Assembly (NCBI RefSeq): GCF_001005725.1
Contig: NZ_LBIC01000007.1
Coordinates: forward strand, 62,001 to 126,000
DNA from: Sphingobium chungbukense
GTDB taxonomy: Bacteria; Pseudomonadota; Alphaproteobacteria; Sphingomonadales; Sphingomonadaceae
Reading direction: 5' to 3'
DNA length: 64,000 nucleotides
In this document: piece after piece, positions 32,299 through 43,957 of the stretch
How the letters are laid out: every line of letters starts with the position of its first letter
Numbering within the stretch: position 1 is the first letter of the stretch
Translations under genes and position numbers: made by a program
The notes under the pieces: generated by a model
Database searches by the model: none
The model's input: the letters and a program-made list of their open reading frames with translations, nothing else
What the model was told of the DNA's origin: nothing

Positions 32299-33542
32299 CT
32301 AATCCGCGAACAGCAGAACCGGCGTCTCCAGCAACTTCCGTACCGCCTGGACGAAGCTTGCCGCATCCCAGCCATCCACCACGCGATGGTCGCAACTGAT
32401 CGACAGGTTCATGAGCTTGGCGGGCACCACTTCCCTGCCCCGGAACACCGGCCGCTCGATGATCCGATTGGGCCCGATGATCGCGACTTCCGGCCGGTTG
32501 ATGACCGGCGTGGTCGCGATCCCGCCCAGCGGCCCCAGCGAAGTCAGTGTCAGCGTCGAACCCGACAGTTCCTCCGACTTCGCCTTGCCCGTCCGCGCCG
32601 CATCGGCCAACCGCCTGATCTCCGCCGCCAACTGCCAGACATTGCGATCCTGCGCATCCCGGATCACCGGCACCATCAGCCCCGCGTCGGTCTGGGTCGC
32701 CATGCCCATATGCACCGCGCCATAACGCGTCACCACACCAGCCTCATCGTCATAGCGCGCGTTCAGCATCGGGAATTCGGGCAATGCGCGGCAGATCGCC
32801 ACGATCAGCAGCGGCATCATGGTGAGCTTGGGCTTGTCGCCGCGATGGGCGTTCAACTGCTCACGCATCTCCTCCAACGCGGTGACGTCGATTTCCTCGA
32901 CATAGGAGAAATGCGGAATGTTCCGCTTGGATGCGGCCATATTCTCCGCGATGCGGCGGCGCATGCCGATGACCTTGACCGCCTCGTCGGCGCGCCTGGC
33001 GGTGCGCCCGGCAGGCCGATAGCCCTGCCCCGACCCGTAAAGCAGGAAAGCGTCAAGGTCGGAATGCCGGATATGATCGCCGTTCGGCTTCACCTGGCTA
33101 AGGTCGATGCCCAGTTCCTTCGCCCGCGCGCGAACCGCGGGCGAAGCAAGAACCTCCACCTTGACGACTTCCTCTTCCTTGACCGCTGGGGTGGCTGCGG
33201 GAGCGGGCGGCTGTTCTTCCACGACGACCGGCGCGGGCTCGGCAGCAACAGGAGCTGGAACTTCAGCCGCTTCCGCAACCTCGGAAGGCGCCTCGGCCTC
33301 CCCCTCCGTCTCGATTTCCACCAGCATCGATCCGATGGCGATCTGCTCCCCGGCTCGCCCGCCAGCCGGACCACGACGCCCGCGACCGGCGTTTCCATCT
33401 CCACCGTCGCCTTGTCGGTCATCATGTCGGCGATCGGCTGGTCTTCCTCGACCCGATCCCCGACCTTCACATGCCAGCCGACGATCTCCGCTTCCGCAAT
33501 GCCTTCGCCGATATCCGGCAGCCTGAACGTAAAAAGCGCCAT
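32299..33542 (-). pseudogene. bkdB: Branched-chain 2-oxoacid dehydrogenase E2 (dihydrolipoyl acyltransferase), frameshifted
   Basis: The lipoyl-domain N terminus (MALFTFRLPDIGEG, lipoyl Lys in TDKATVE) is in one frame, while the rest of the lipoyl domain, peripheral-subunit-binding domain and catalytic domain (HRVVDGWDAASF at the C terminus) are in another. Adding one G to the G4 run at 33348-33351 restores a continuous 414-residue E2 of normal length (VVRLAGEPG/EQIAIGSML). Either a real loss-of-function frameshift or a homopolymer sequencing error. It follows E1beta by six bases. No E3 gene is nearby. Confidence 0.85.
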
Positions 33543-33548
33543 GGCCTG

Positions 33549-36013
<2,465 letters not shown>

Positions 36014-36015
36014 TT

Positions 36016-36043
36016 ATTATATTACAACACTCACAAAGGCAAG
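36016..36043 (-). promoter_or_regulatory. Predicted sigma-70 promoter for the bkd operon
   Basis: On the minus strand a CTTGCC -35 box (36038-36043) and a consensus TATAAT -10 box (36016-36021) are 16 bp apart. The predicted transcription start is near 36009, about 40 bases before the E1alpha ATG. A consensus -10 box stands out in this GC-rich window. Confidence 0.55.
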
Positions 36044-36081
36044 TCTTACTGACCCATTCGCCGCAAGCGCTTCCCGCGTCG

Positions 36082-37026
36082 TCAGACCGCCACGGGTGCC
36101 GGAATGTGCCTTTGTGGCGCGTAATCAATCACCTCGAAATCTTCGATTCGATAGTCGAAAATCGATGAAGGCCGCCGATTGATCCGCAATTTGGGCGCGC
36201 CAGACGGATTTCGGCCGATCTGCTCCTCCACCAGCCCGGCATGGTTGAGATAGAGATGGACGTCCCCGCCCTGCCAGACGACCTCGCCCGGCTCCAGGTC
36301 GCATTGCTGTGCCAGCATCCGCGTGATCATCGACAGGCCGAAGATGTTGAAGGCGAAACCCAGCCCCAGATCGCAGCTGCGCTGGAACAGCAGCCCGTTC
36401 AGCCGCCCGTCCGCGACCTGAAACTGATAGGTCATGTGGCAGGGCGGCAGCGCCATGCGCGATACCTCCGCCACATTCCATCCGGTGAACAGCAAACGCC
36501 GCGACCCCGGATTGTTCCTGATGCCCTCGACCAGATCGGCGATCTGGTTATGCCCCTTCGCCGCCCGGCGGTAGAGACCGTCCCCGACCTCCTCATAGCG
36601 CGGCCAGTTCACCCATTGCGCGCCATAGACCGGCCCCAGATCGCCCCAGCGCGCCGCAAAGGCCTCATCCTCGACGATCCGCGCCTCGAAAATGTCGCGA
36701 TCCATCTCTTCTCCGGTCGCGCGCCGATAGGCATCCAGCGGCCAATCGGTCCAGATATGCACGCCCTGCCGCACCAACTCGCGGATATTGGTGTCGCCGG
36801 TCAGGAACCACAGCATCTCCCGCGCGGCGACCTTCCAATAGACGCGCTTGGTGGTCAGCAGCGGCACGGCATCGTCAGCCAGCGAGAAACGCATGGTCGC
36901 GCCCAATATCGACCGCGTCCCCACACCCGTCCGGTCGATCCGTTCGTCGCCATGCCGCCAGATCTGCCGCATCAGGTCCAGATATTGCTGCTCATAATGG
37001 GCCGACGGGCTGGTCAAGGCGGACAT
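36082..37026 (-). CDS. thyA: Thymidylate synthase
   Basis: A 313-residue folate-dependent enzyme making dTMP from dUMP. The nucleophile is Cys196 in ALPPCHMTYQF; RRLLFTGWN and CDLGLGFAFNI are also family-typical. It is about 50 residues longer than the E. coli enzyme because of an insertion near residues 105-130 and 150-160, as in other long ThyA proteins. ATG at 37026. Confidence 0.95.
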   Translation of the reverse strand: MSALTSPSAHYEQQYLDLMRQIWRHGDERIDRTGVGTRSILGATMRFSLADDAVPLLTTKRVYWKVAAREMLWFLTGDTNIRELVRQGVHIWTDWPLDAYRRATGEEMDRDIFEARIVEDEAFAARWGDLGPVYGAQWVNWPRYEEVGDGLYRRAAKGHNQIADLVEGIRNNPGSRRLLFTGWNVAEVSRMALPPCHMTYQFQVADGRLNGLLFQRSCDLGLGFAFNIFGLSMITRMLAQQCDLEPGEVVWQGGDVHLYLNHAGLVEEQIGRNPSGAPKLRINRRPSSIFDYRIEDFEVIDYAPQRHIPAPVAV

Positions 37027-37201
37027 CTTTCTGTTTCTGCTGGCCTGATTCTCGCCTGATTCTGGCGATGGCCTTCCCGCATGTAGCCGAGCCGCCCGTC
37101 CGCGCCAAATGCTGCGAAACGGATCAGATAGCGCGCCGTTCGCTCCGAATGGGAGCAGCATCCCCCTGTCACGATCGCGGCGTCAGGGCATCCTGCCATG
37201 C

Positions 37202-37498
37202 ATGTGTGTGCTTTCCTCCTCCCTGCATCTCCTCGTTCTCGACGACGAATGGCGACCGCTCGACCGGTTGCGGGCGGATCACGACTGGCGCGGCATCGTC
37301 GACAGGCTGCTCCGCTGGGACAGCCGCTGGGTCGCCCTCGATCAGCAACGCACGGGCATCTCCCTGCCCGGCTGGGCGGACATCCACCTGACCCGAAGTC
37401 TTTCGAAACGCCTTCGCCCCATCGAGATCGCGCTCGCCGACCATGTCATTCATGCCGGAAACAATCACTTCAGCTTCCGCGAAGCCGGGCTGCTGTGA
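37202..37498 (+). CDS. Degenerate RadC/JAB-domain-like protein
   Basis: A 98-residue protein whose C-terminal half (DIHLTRSLSKRLRPIEIAL, then ADHVIHAG...FSFREAGLL) aligns by eye to the end of RadC/MPN-JAB proteins. The metal-binding HxH...PSG..D motif expected just upstream is absent; that region reads GISLPGWAD. So if it derives from RadC it lacks the metallopeptidase site. Assignment is pattern-based. The start is the in-frame ATG at 37202; the 5' region may extend further upstream. Confidence 0.6.
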   Translation: MCVLSSSLHLLVLDDEWRPLDRLRADHDWRGIVDRLLRWDSRWVALDQQRTGISLPGWADIHLTRSLSKRLRPIEIALADHVIHAGNNHFSFREAGLL

Positions 37499-37602
37499 AT
37501 GGTCCAAAAATTTCTTCGTCCCCCGCTTGCCAGCCGGAAAAGCCGCCTCTATAGGCTGCGGCCTGCCCAGCGGGACCGCCTGAAAACGGACCTGCGCACG
37601 GT

Positions 37603-37679
37603 CGGGGAGTAGCTCAGCCTGGTAGAGCACTGTCTTCGGGAGGCAGGGGCCGGAGGTTCGAATCCTCTCTCCCCGACCA
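37603..37679 (+). tRNA. tRNA-Pro (CGG)
   Basis: A 77-nt cloverleaf with acceptor stem CGGGGAG/CTCCCCG, the Pro-typical C1-G72 pair, D-arm AGCTCAGCCTGGTAGAGC, anticodon loop TTCGGGA (CGG), T-arm GGTTCGAATCC and encoded CCA. The sequence from its end to the LacI gene (about 280 bp) shows nothing recognisable. Confidence 0.94.
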
Positions 37680-37957
37680 ATTATTCTTGCATCGCAGGCC
37701 CAAGGAAGTGGCGCTGCGGTCCCCGCAAAAATGCCCCGACCGACAGCGAAGGAAGGCGGGGCAAGTTTGGGTCGCACAACAGGCGTCAACCTGCCGGGGA
37801 TAAGAACGCCGGAATCCGGAAACGGTTTCCGGCACCGGCCGATTATCCTCTCGTCCGATGCCACCTTCTGTCGGCGGAAGATCGTCATGCCGACGCACCG
37901 CCCGGCACAGCAATATTTCGCTTAGCCTCGGGCGAGCTTCCCGCTACCATCGCATCC

Positions 37958-39031
37958 ATGAATGCCGATATGCCTCCGCCCCCGCCAGAAGCCAAAAGTT
38001 CGCGCCGCCAGCGCAACGCCCCCACCATCAACGATGTCGCGAAACATGCGGGCGTCTCCCCCATGACCGTGTCGCGCGTCATCAACGGCGAGCAGATCGT
38101 GCGCGCCGCGACGCGGGAAAAGGTGGAAGCCGCGATCGCCGCGCTCAACTATTCACCCAGCGCGGCGGCGCGCAGCCTGGCGGGTGGCGAAGAAACGCGG
38201 ATCAGCCTGCTCTACAGCAACCCGTCCGCCTCCTATCTGAGCGAGTTCCTGGTCGGCAGCCTGGATCAGGCAAGCCGCAGCGGCGTCGACCTGGTGGTCG
38301 AGAAATGGGATGAGGAAACCGCCGTCACCACGGTGGTCGATCACCTGTTGCGGGGCCGGATCAACGGCGTCATCCTGCCGCCGCCGCTCTGCGATCATCA
38401 GGCGATGAAGGACGCGCTCATCGCCGCGAATATCGTCGCCGTGGCGGTCGCGACCGGCGAGGCCCCGGCCGACATGTCGGCCATCAGCATCGACGATCAT
38501 GCCGCCGCGCTGGCGATGACCCGCCATCTGATCGCACTCGGTCACCGGCGCATCGGCTTCATCAAGGGCCATCCCAACCAGAGCGCCAGCCAGCGCCGTT
38601 TCGAGGGCTATGGCGACGCCCTGGCCGAAGCCGGCATAATGTTGGATGATGCGCTGGTCCAACAGGGCTATTTCACCTATCGGTCCGGACTGGACGCGGC
38701 GGAGCGGATATTGGCGCTGCCCAAGCCGCCGACCGCCATCTTCGCCAGCAATGACGACATGGCGGCGGCGACCGTCGCCATCGCCCATCGCAGTGGACTG
38801 GATGTGCCGGGCGATCTCACCGTCTGCGGCTTCGACGACACCTCGCTCGCCACCACCATCTGGCCCGAACTGACGACGATCCGCCAGCCGATCAGCGCCA
38901 TGTCGCGCGCCGCCGTCGAGTTGCTGGTCAAGCAGATCAAGGCACGCAAGGGCAAAGCGGAGGAGAAGCCTTCCCATCTGCTGCTCGACTATGAGCTGAT
39001 CCGGCGACAGTCCGACGCCGTCCCGCATTGA
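37958..39031 (+). CDS. LacI family transcriptional regulator
   Basis: A 357-residue repressor-type protein. The DNA-binding helix-turn-helix is near residues 24-48 (INDVAKHAGVSPMTVSRVING, hinge AAIAALNYSPSAAARSLAGG), followed by a periplasmic-binding-protein-like ligand domain. The likely ligand is a sugar or derivative. Its target is not obvious: it stands alone, but a LacI-type palindrome lies 6 kb away before the xylose cluster. Confidence 0.9.
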   Translation: MNADMPPPPPEAKSSRRQRNAPTINDVAKHAGVSPMTVSRVINGEQIVRAATREKVEAAIAALNYSPSAAARSLAGGEETRISLLYSNPSASYLSEFLVGSLDQASRSGVDLVVEKWDEETAVTTVVDHLLRGRINGVILPPPLCDHQAMKDALIAANIVAVAVATGEAPADMSAISIDDHAAALAMTRHLIALGHRRIGFIKGHPNQSASQRRFEGYGDALAEAGIMLDDALVQQGYFTYRSGLDAAERILALPKPPTAIFASNDDMAAATVAIAHRSGLDVPGDLTVCGFDDTSLATTIWPELTTIRQPISAMSRAAVELLVKQIKARKGKAEEKPSHLLLDYELIRRQSDAVPH

Positions 39032-39105
39032 GATTGCGCCGTCCCGCCCATCGTCTTGCGATCAAGGCGGGGGTGGTCTCCACGGCTGGTGGAAACCGAC
39101 GAGAA

Positions 39106-39125
39106 AGGGCGCGTTGCCGCGCCCT
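39106..39125 (-). terminator. Terminator-like hairpin after purB
   Basis: AGGGCGCG / CGCGCCCT (8-bp stem, 4-base loop) in the convergent gap. On the minus strand it is followed by TTCTC, a weak T tract; it is probably used by purB and possibly also by the LacI gene. Confidence 0.5.
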
Positions 39126-39152
39126 CATCATGTTCCTTATGTCACCGGATTC

Positions 39153-40466
39153 TTATTCGCCAAAGACGCGTGCAAAGATCGTGTCGACCTGACGGAAATG
39201 GTAATCGAGGTTGAACTTCTCCTCGATCTGATCGGCGGTCAGCGCGGCGGCGACGTCCGGATCGGCCTTCAGCAATTCCATCAGCGAAAGCCGGCCGTCC
39301 GATTCCCAGACCTTCATCGCATTGCGCTGGACATAGCGGTAGCTGTCCTCACGGCTCACGCCCGCCTGGGTCAGCGCCAGCAGCACGCGCTGCGAGTGGA
39401 CGAGCCCCCCCATCTTGTCGAGATTCTTCATCATCCGCTCGGGATAGACGAGCAGCTTGTCGATCACCCCGGTCAGGCGGCCCAGCGCGAAGTCGAGCGT
39501 GATGGTGGCATCCGGCCCGATATAGCGCTCGACCGAAGAGTGGCTGATGTCGCGCTCATGCCACAGGGCGACATTCTCCATCGCGGGCAGGGCATAGCTG
39601 CGTACCATGCGGGCGAGGCCCGTGAGGTTTTCGGTCAGCACCGGATTGCGCTTGTGCGGCATGGCGGAACTGCCCTTCTGGCCGGGCGAGAAATATTCCT
39701 CCGCTTCCAGAACCTCGGTGCGCTGCAAATGACGGACCTCGACGGCCAGACGCTCGATCGACGAAGCGATCACGCCCAGCGTGGCGAAGAACATGGCATG
39801 ACGGTCGCGCGGAATGACCTGCGTCGACACCGGCTCTATCGCAAGGCCCAGCTTTTCGGCGACATGCTCCTCCACGCGCGGGTCGATATTCGCGAACGTG
39901 CCGACCGCGCCCGAAATGGCGCAAGTCGCGACCTCCTCGCGGGCAGCGACCAGGCGAGCACGGCAGCGCGAAAATTCGGCATAGGCCTCCGCCATCTTGA
40001 GGCCGAAGGTCACGGGTTCCGCGTGAATGCCATGGCTGCGGCCGATGGTCGGGGTCAGCTTATGCTCATAGGCACGACGCTTGATGACCTCCAGCAGCTT
40101 GTCGAGATCCTCGATCAGGATATCGGCGGCGCGGCTGAGCTGCACGGCAAGGCAGGTGTCGAGCACGTCGCTCGACGTCATGCCCTGGTGCATGAAGCGC
40201 GCTTCGTCGCCCACCTGCTCCGCCACCCAGGTCAGGAAGGCGATCACGTCATGCTTGGTGACGGCCTCGATCGCGTCGATCGCAGGCACGTCGATGGCGG
40301 GATTGGTCGCCCACCAGTCCCACAGCGCCTTGGCCGCCGATTCGGGCACCACGCCCAGCTCGCCCAGCTTTTCGGTCGCATGCGCCTCTATCTCGAACCA
40401 GATCTTGAAACGGGCCTCCGGCTCCCAGAGGGCGGTCATTTGCGGGCGGGCGTAACGGGGGACCAT
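39153..40466 (-). CDS. purB: Adenylosuccinate lyase
   Basis: A 437-residue fumarase/aspartase-superfamily enzyme acting twice in purine synthesis (SAICAR and adenylosuccinate cleavage). The signature GSSAMPHKRNP is at about residues 263-273, and TSSDVLDTC near 91. ATG at 40466 gives MVPRYARPQM, the usual start. Single gene; convergent with the LacI regulator. Confidence 0.94.
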   Translation of the reverse strand: MVPRYARPQMTALWEPEARFKIWFEIEAHATEKLGELGVVPESAAKALWDWWATNPAIDVPAIDAIEAVTKHDVIAFLTWVAEQVGDEARFMHQGMTSSDVLDTCLAVQLSRAADILIEDLDKLLEVIKRRAYEHKLTPTIGRSHGIHAEPVTFGLKMAEAYAEFSRCRARLVAAREEVATCAISGAVGTFANIDPRVEEHVAEKLGLAIEPVSTQVIPRDRHAMFFATLGVIASSIERLAVEVRHLQRTEVLEAEEYFSPGQKGSSAMPHKRNPVLTENLTGLARMVRSYALPAMENVALWHERDISHSSVERYIGPDATITLDFALGRLTGVIDKLLVYPERMMKNLDKMGGLVHSQRVLLALTQAGVSREDSYRYVQRNAMKVWESDGRLSLMELLKADPDVAAALTADQIEEKFNLDYHFRQVDTIFARVFGE

Positions 40467-40724
40467 CGGGCGAATCCTGCGTGCATGAGTTGAAAAGTCG
40501 CTGCGCCGCCTAGCAGCACGACCGTCCGGGGGCAAATCGCACGCTTTTGAACCCCGGGGAGAACCGGCTTTTGGGTGCCTCATCCCATTAATCGCAGCAT
40601 CGAGCGGCGAATCGACCCAAATGGCGGGACGAATGGGGCGGGATCCATAAAAACCCAGGAACTTCCCTATTTCATCTGGTTATTATCCCTTTGGAAAATC
40701 GAACAGCTTGTTCTGGAGAAGGTC

Positions 40725-41102
40725 ATGATCCGCGCCTGTCTTTTGACGATGGCTATCTTCGTTGCGGCGCCCGCGCTGGCACAGGCCGGCGCCGCACCGC
40801 AGGGCAATGAAGGCCAGGGCAACGCGGCCCAGCCCGCCAAGTCCGGCGATGCGGTAGCATCGATCGTCGAGACCGAATTTCCGGCCTATGACCAGAATCA
40901 TGACGGCCAGCTCGACAAGGCGGAATTTTCCCGCTGGATGGTGGCGCTGAAGGACCAGGAGATCAAGGCGACGGGCACGTCGCTGGCGCCGGCCGAGGTG
41001 ACGGCCTGGGCCGACGGCGCCTTCATCACCGCAGACGCCGACAAGAGCGCTACCGTCAGCAAGCCGGAGTTGATCGCCTATCTGAGCGGCGGCGCGGGAT
41101 AA
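40725..41102 (+). CDS. Exported EF-hand protein
   Basis: A 125-residue protein with a signal peptide (residues 1-20, AQA cleavage) and two EF-hand-like loops: DQNHDGQLDKAEF (56-68) is canonical and DADKSATVSKPEL (104-116) is divergent. Likely periplasmic calcium-binding; its partner is unknown. GGAGAAGGTC precedes the ATG. A strong terminator follows. Confidence 0.82.
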   Translation: MIRACLLTMAIFVAAPALAQAGAAPQGNEGQGNAAQPAKSGDAVASIVETEFPAYDQNHDGQLDKAEFSRWMVALKDQEIKATGTSLAPAEVTAWADGAFITADADKSATVSKPELIAYLSGGAG

Positions 41103-41154
41103 GATAAACCACCCCGCCCCGAGGCGGGTATGAGCCCAAAACGGGTCGCATCAT

Positions 41155-41192
41155 GAGGCGGCATGGAGCGAAGGCCATGCCGCCTCTTTTTT
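41155..41192 (+). terminator. Rho-independent terminator after the EF-hand gene
   Basis: A perfect 12-bp stem (GAGGCGGCATGG / CCATGCCGCCTC, 8-base loop) is followed by T6 on the plus strand. It is 53 bases after the stop codon and just before the convergent small membrane protein gene. Confidence 0.92.
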
Positions 41193-41207
41193 GCACAGCG
41201 CGGAAAG

Positions 41208-41396
41208 TCAGCCGCGCTTCTTGTTCGCGTAGAGCAGCGCCGCGACGATCGCGGCGGAACCGATGCCGACGGCAGTGCCCATCCACACTGCCTTGCCCGC
41301 CGATTTGCGCGCAGCGGTGGCCATGTCGGACTTGTCGGGGGTGGAAACGGAGGTTGCGGCGCCGCTTTCGGGCGCTTCTTCGGTCGGCTTCGTCAT
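41208..41396 (-). CDS. Small single-pass membrane protein
   Basis: A 62-residue protein with a polar Thr/Ser/Glu-rich first half, one membrane segment (about residues 38-57) and a basic end (ANKKRG). No named family recognised. ATG at 41396. It lies between the EF-hand gene and ligD; no function can be inferred. Confidence 0.65.
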   Translation of the reverse strand: MTKPTEEAPESGAATSVSTPDKSDMATAARKSAGKAVWMGTAVGIGSAAIVAALLYANKKRG

Positions 41397-41464
41397 GGTG
41401 ATTCCCGATATGCAACAAAGCCCAAGCGCAGGAAAGGCGGATGCAGCGAAAATATTGCAGCCCG

Positions 41465-43954
41465 TCAGACGGCGGGCAGGAGCTGACGGGCCACACCCCA
41501 GCCGCGAAGGGCGCGCGACGATGCCCGATCAAGCAGTGCCGCGACATCCTTGACCGTGAAATGCGCGGCGCCATCCATATCCGCAAGTTCATCCCAACTG
41601 ACCGGCGCGGCGACGGGAGCCAGTTCTCGGGCACGCACGACATAGGGCAGCACGGCGGTGGCTCCTCGCTGGTTGCGCAGCCAATCGATGAAGATCCGTC
41701 CCTTGCGCTTGGCCTTGCTCATCGTCGCGGTAAAGCGGTCCGGTTCCGACGCGGCCAGCGCCCGGGCGAAGCGGTCCGCGAAATCCTTGACCTGCGGCCA
41801 TTCGGCTTCCGGGGTCAGCGGCACGACGACATGCACCCCCTTACCGCCCGAAAGCATCGCAAAGCTGGTCAGTCCCAGATCGTCGAGGGCGCGCCGGATG
41901 TCGCGGGCCGCCTTCTTCACATCCCCGAAATCCAGTCCCTCATCGGGATCGAGATCGAACACCATGCGGTCGGGACGTTCCACATCCCGCACCAGCGAAC
42001 CCCAGCCGTGAAATTCGATCGCCCCCATCTGGACGCAGGCGATCAGGCCGTCCGTATCCTCGACATAGAGATAGTCTTCCTTGCTCCCGTCCTTCTCGCG
42101 GATCGGCACATGCTTCACATGATCGCCGAAGCTGCCGCTGTCATGTTTCTGGAAGAAGCATTTCTTCGCCCTGCCCTGGGGACAACGGACGAGACTGATC
42201 GGACGGCCGGCGATCCAGGGCAGCATCGCCCCGCCCATCGCCGCATAATAATCGGCAAGCTGGCCCTTGCTGATCTTCGCCTCGGGAAAGATCAGGCGAT
42301 CGGGATGGCTGATCGTGACGTCGCTTCGGGGTTGCGGGGTGGGCATGGCTTTCTCGGCGGTAACGTCCCTTGCCGCCTTGTCCTCGCGCAGGCCAAGGAA
42401 GCTGGCGTGACGGACGACATGATCGGCGGTGAATTCGGCGAAGGCGATTTCCGCGACCAGATCGGGGCGGACCCATTTCACTCCGCGCGTTTCGCTGCGC
42501 GGGACAGGGAGCGCGGCGGTCTTGCGCGATCGCCGGGCCAGCGCCGCGACCAGTTCCTCACTATTGGCAAGGTTGAAGCCGGTGCCGACCTTCCCGGCAT
42601 AAACCAGCCCCTGGCTCTCATTCTGCGCAAGCAGCAGGTTGCGAATGGCGCGCCCCGACGCACTGCTCGGCGTCCAGCCGACGACGACGAATTCCTGCCG
42701 CCGGGTGCATTTGACCTTGAGCCAGTTCTTCGTGCGGGCGCCGCGATAGGCCGCGTCGGCGCGCTTGGAGATGATCCCTTCCTGCCCTGCCTCGCATAGC
42801 GCGTGGAACAGCTTTTCGCCGGCGCCAACGACATGATCGGCAAAATGGATATGGGCCGTACCGTCCCCCAACAGGGCAGCGAGTTTCTCCTTGCGGGTGA
42901 TATTGGGCTGATCGGTCAAATCCTGGCCGTCCAGCCGGAGCAGGTCGAAGGCAAAGAGGTGGAGAGCCGCCTGCCCCTCGCCCTTCAGGGTGCGCTGTAG
43001 CGTGGAAAAGTCAGGATTTCCCTCATCATCGAGCGCCACGATCTCCCCATCGATCAGTGCCGGGGGCAGGTCCATGCCGCCAATTTCCGATGCGATGTCC
43101 GCGAACCGCCCCGTCCAGTCCAGCCCTGTGCGGGTGAAGATCGTCGCCTTGCCGCCCGCAACCGACAGCAGGCACCGATAGCCGTCATATTTGATCTCAT
43201 GCATCCAGCCGCTGCCGGTGGGCACGGCATCGACCAGCGTGGCGAGCTGCGGTGGCTGAAAGCCGGGTGGCTTGGGCGGGCGCGCCCTGGCCGAAGCCTT
43301 GGCGGGCGTGGCAGCCGCCGCCTTCGCCATCGCGGCGTCGAATGCCTTGCCTTTCTTGCCCTTCAGGGAAACGCTCGGCGCACCGGCTGCGATCTCGCCC
43401 ATGGTACGGCCGCTCTTGACGCTGGTCAGCTCGCGGGCGGTCAGCGTGTCGGCGCTTGCCGCATAGGCATCGTCGATTTTGCGAAGCAGCCAGTTTTCAT
43501 GCTTTTCCCGGCCTTTCGGCTTCAACCGGATAAGCAGCCATTCTCCCTGCATGCGTGTTCCATGGAGGATGAAATGAAGATGGCCCTTGTCCAGGTCCTT
43601 CGCGCTTTTTCCCGGGACGGGCTCCCACCTCCCCTCATCCCAGAGCATCACCGTACCGCCGCCATATTCGCCCTTTGGAATGGTGCCTTCGAACCCGGCA
43701 TAGGACAGCGGATGATCCTCCGTCCGAACGGCCAGACGCTTGTCGCCGGGATCAAGGCTTGGGCCCCGGGTGACCGCCCAGCTCTTGAGCACGCCATCCA
43801 TCTCAAGGCGGAAATCATAATGCAGCCGGGTGGCGTCATGCTTCTGGACGATGAAATTGTTGCCGCGACCGCGACCGCGCTTGCCGGCCGGTTCCCTGGT
43901 ACGGGTGAAATCGCGCTTGCGGTTGTAAAGGCTGAGGGGATCGGCCGCCGCCAT
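41465..43954 (-). CDS. ligD: DNA ligase D
   Basis: An 829-residue multidomain NHEJ enzyme. It has an N-terminal 3'-phosphoesterase domain (about 30-190; HDATRLHYDFRLE), an ATP-dependent ligase domain (about 235-530; nucleotidyl Lys255 in EIKYDGYR), and a C-terminal primase-like polymerase domain (about 545-829; VFDLDPDEG and SGGKGVHVVVPL). It repairs double-strand breaks with Ku, encoded 3 bases upstream. Domain order is PE-ligase-polymerase, as in many proteobacteria. Confidence 0.94.
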   Translation of the reverse strand: MAAADPLSLYNRKRDFTRTREPAGKRGRGRGNNFIVQKHDATRLHYDFRLEMDGVLKSWAVTRGPSLDPGDKRLAVRTEDHPLSYAGFEGTIPKGEYGGGTVMLWDEGRWEPVPGKSAKDLDKGHLHFILHGTRMQGEWLLIRLKPKGREKHENWLLRKIDDAYAASADTLTARELTSVKSGRTMGEIAAGAPSVSLKGKKGKAFDAAMAKAAAATPAKASARARPPKPPGFQPPQLATLVDAVPTGSGWMHEIKYDGYRCLLSVAGGKATIFTRTGLDWTGRFADIASEIGGMDLPPALIDGEIVALDDEGNPDFSTLQRTLKGEGQAALHLFAFDLLRLDGQDLTDQPNITRKEKLAALLGDGTAHIHFADHVVGAGEKLFHALCEAGQEGIISKRADAAYRGARTKNWLKVKCTRRQEFVVVGWTPSSASGRAIRNLLLAQNESQGLVYAGKVGTGFNLANSEELVAALARRSRKTAALPVPRSETRGVKWVRPDLVAEIAFAEFTADHVVRHASFLGLREDKAARDVTAEKAMPTPQPRSDVTISHPDRLIFPEAKISKGQLADYYAAMGGAMLPWIAGRPISLVRCPQGRAKKCFFQKHDSGSFGDHVKHVPIREKDGSKEDYLYVEDTDGLIACVQMGAIEFHGWGSLVRDVERPDRMVFDLDPDEGLDFGDVKKAARDIRRALDDLGLTSFAMLSGGKGVHVVVPLTPEAEWPQVKDFADRFARALAASEPDRFTATMSKAKRKGRIFIDWLRNQRGATAVLPYVVRARELAPVAAPVSWDELADMDGAAHFTVKDVAALLDRASSRALRGWGVARQLLPAV

Positions 43955-43957
43955 GAC

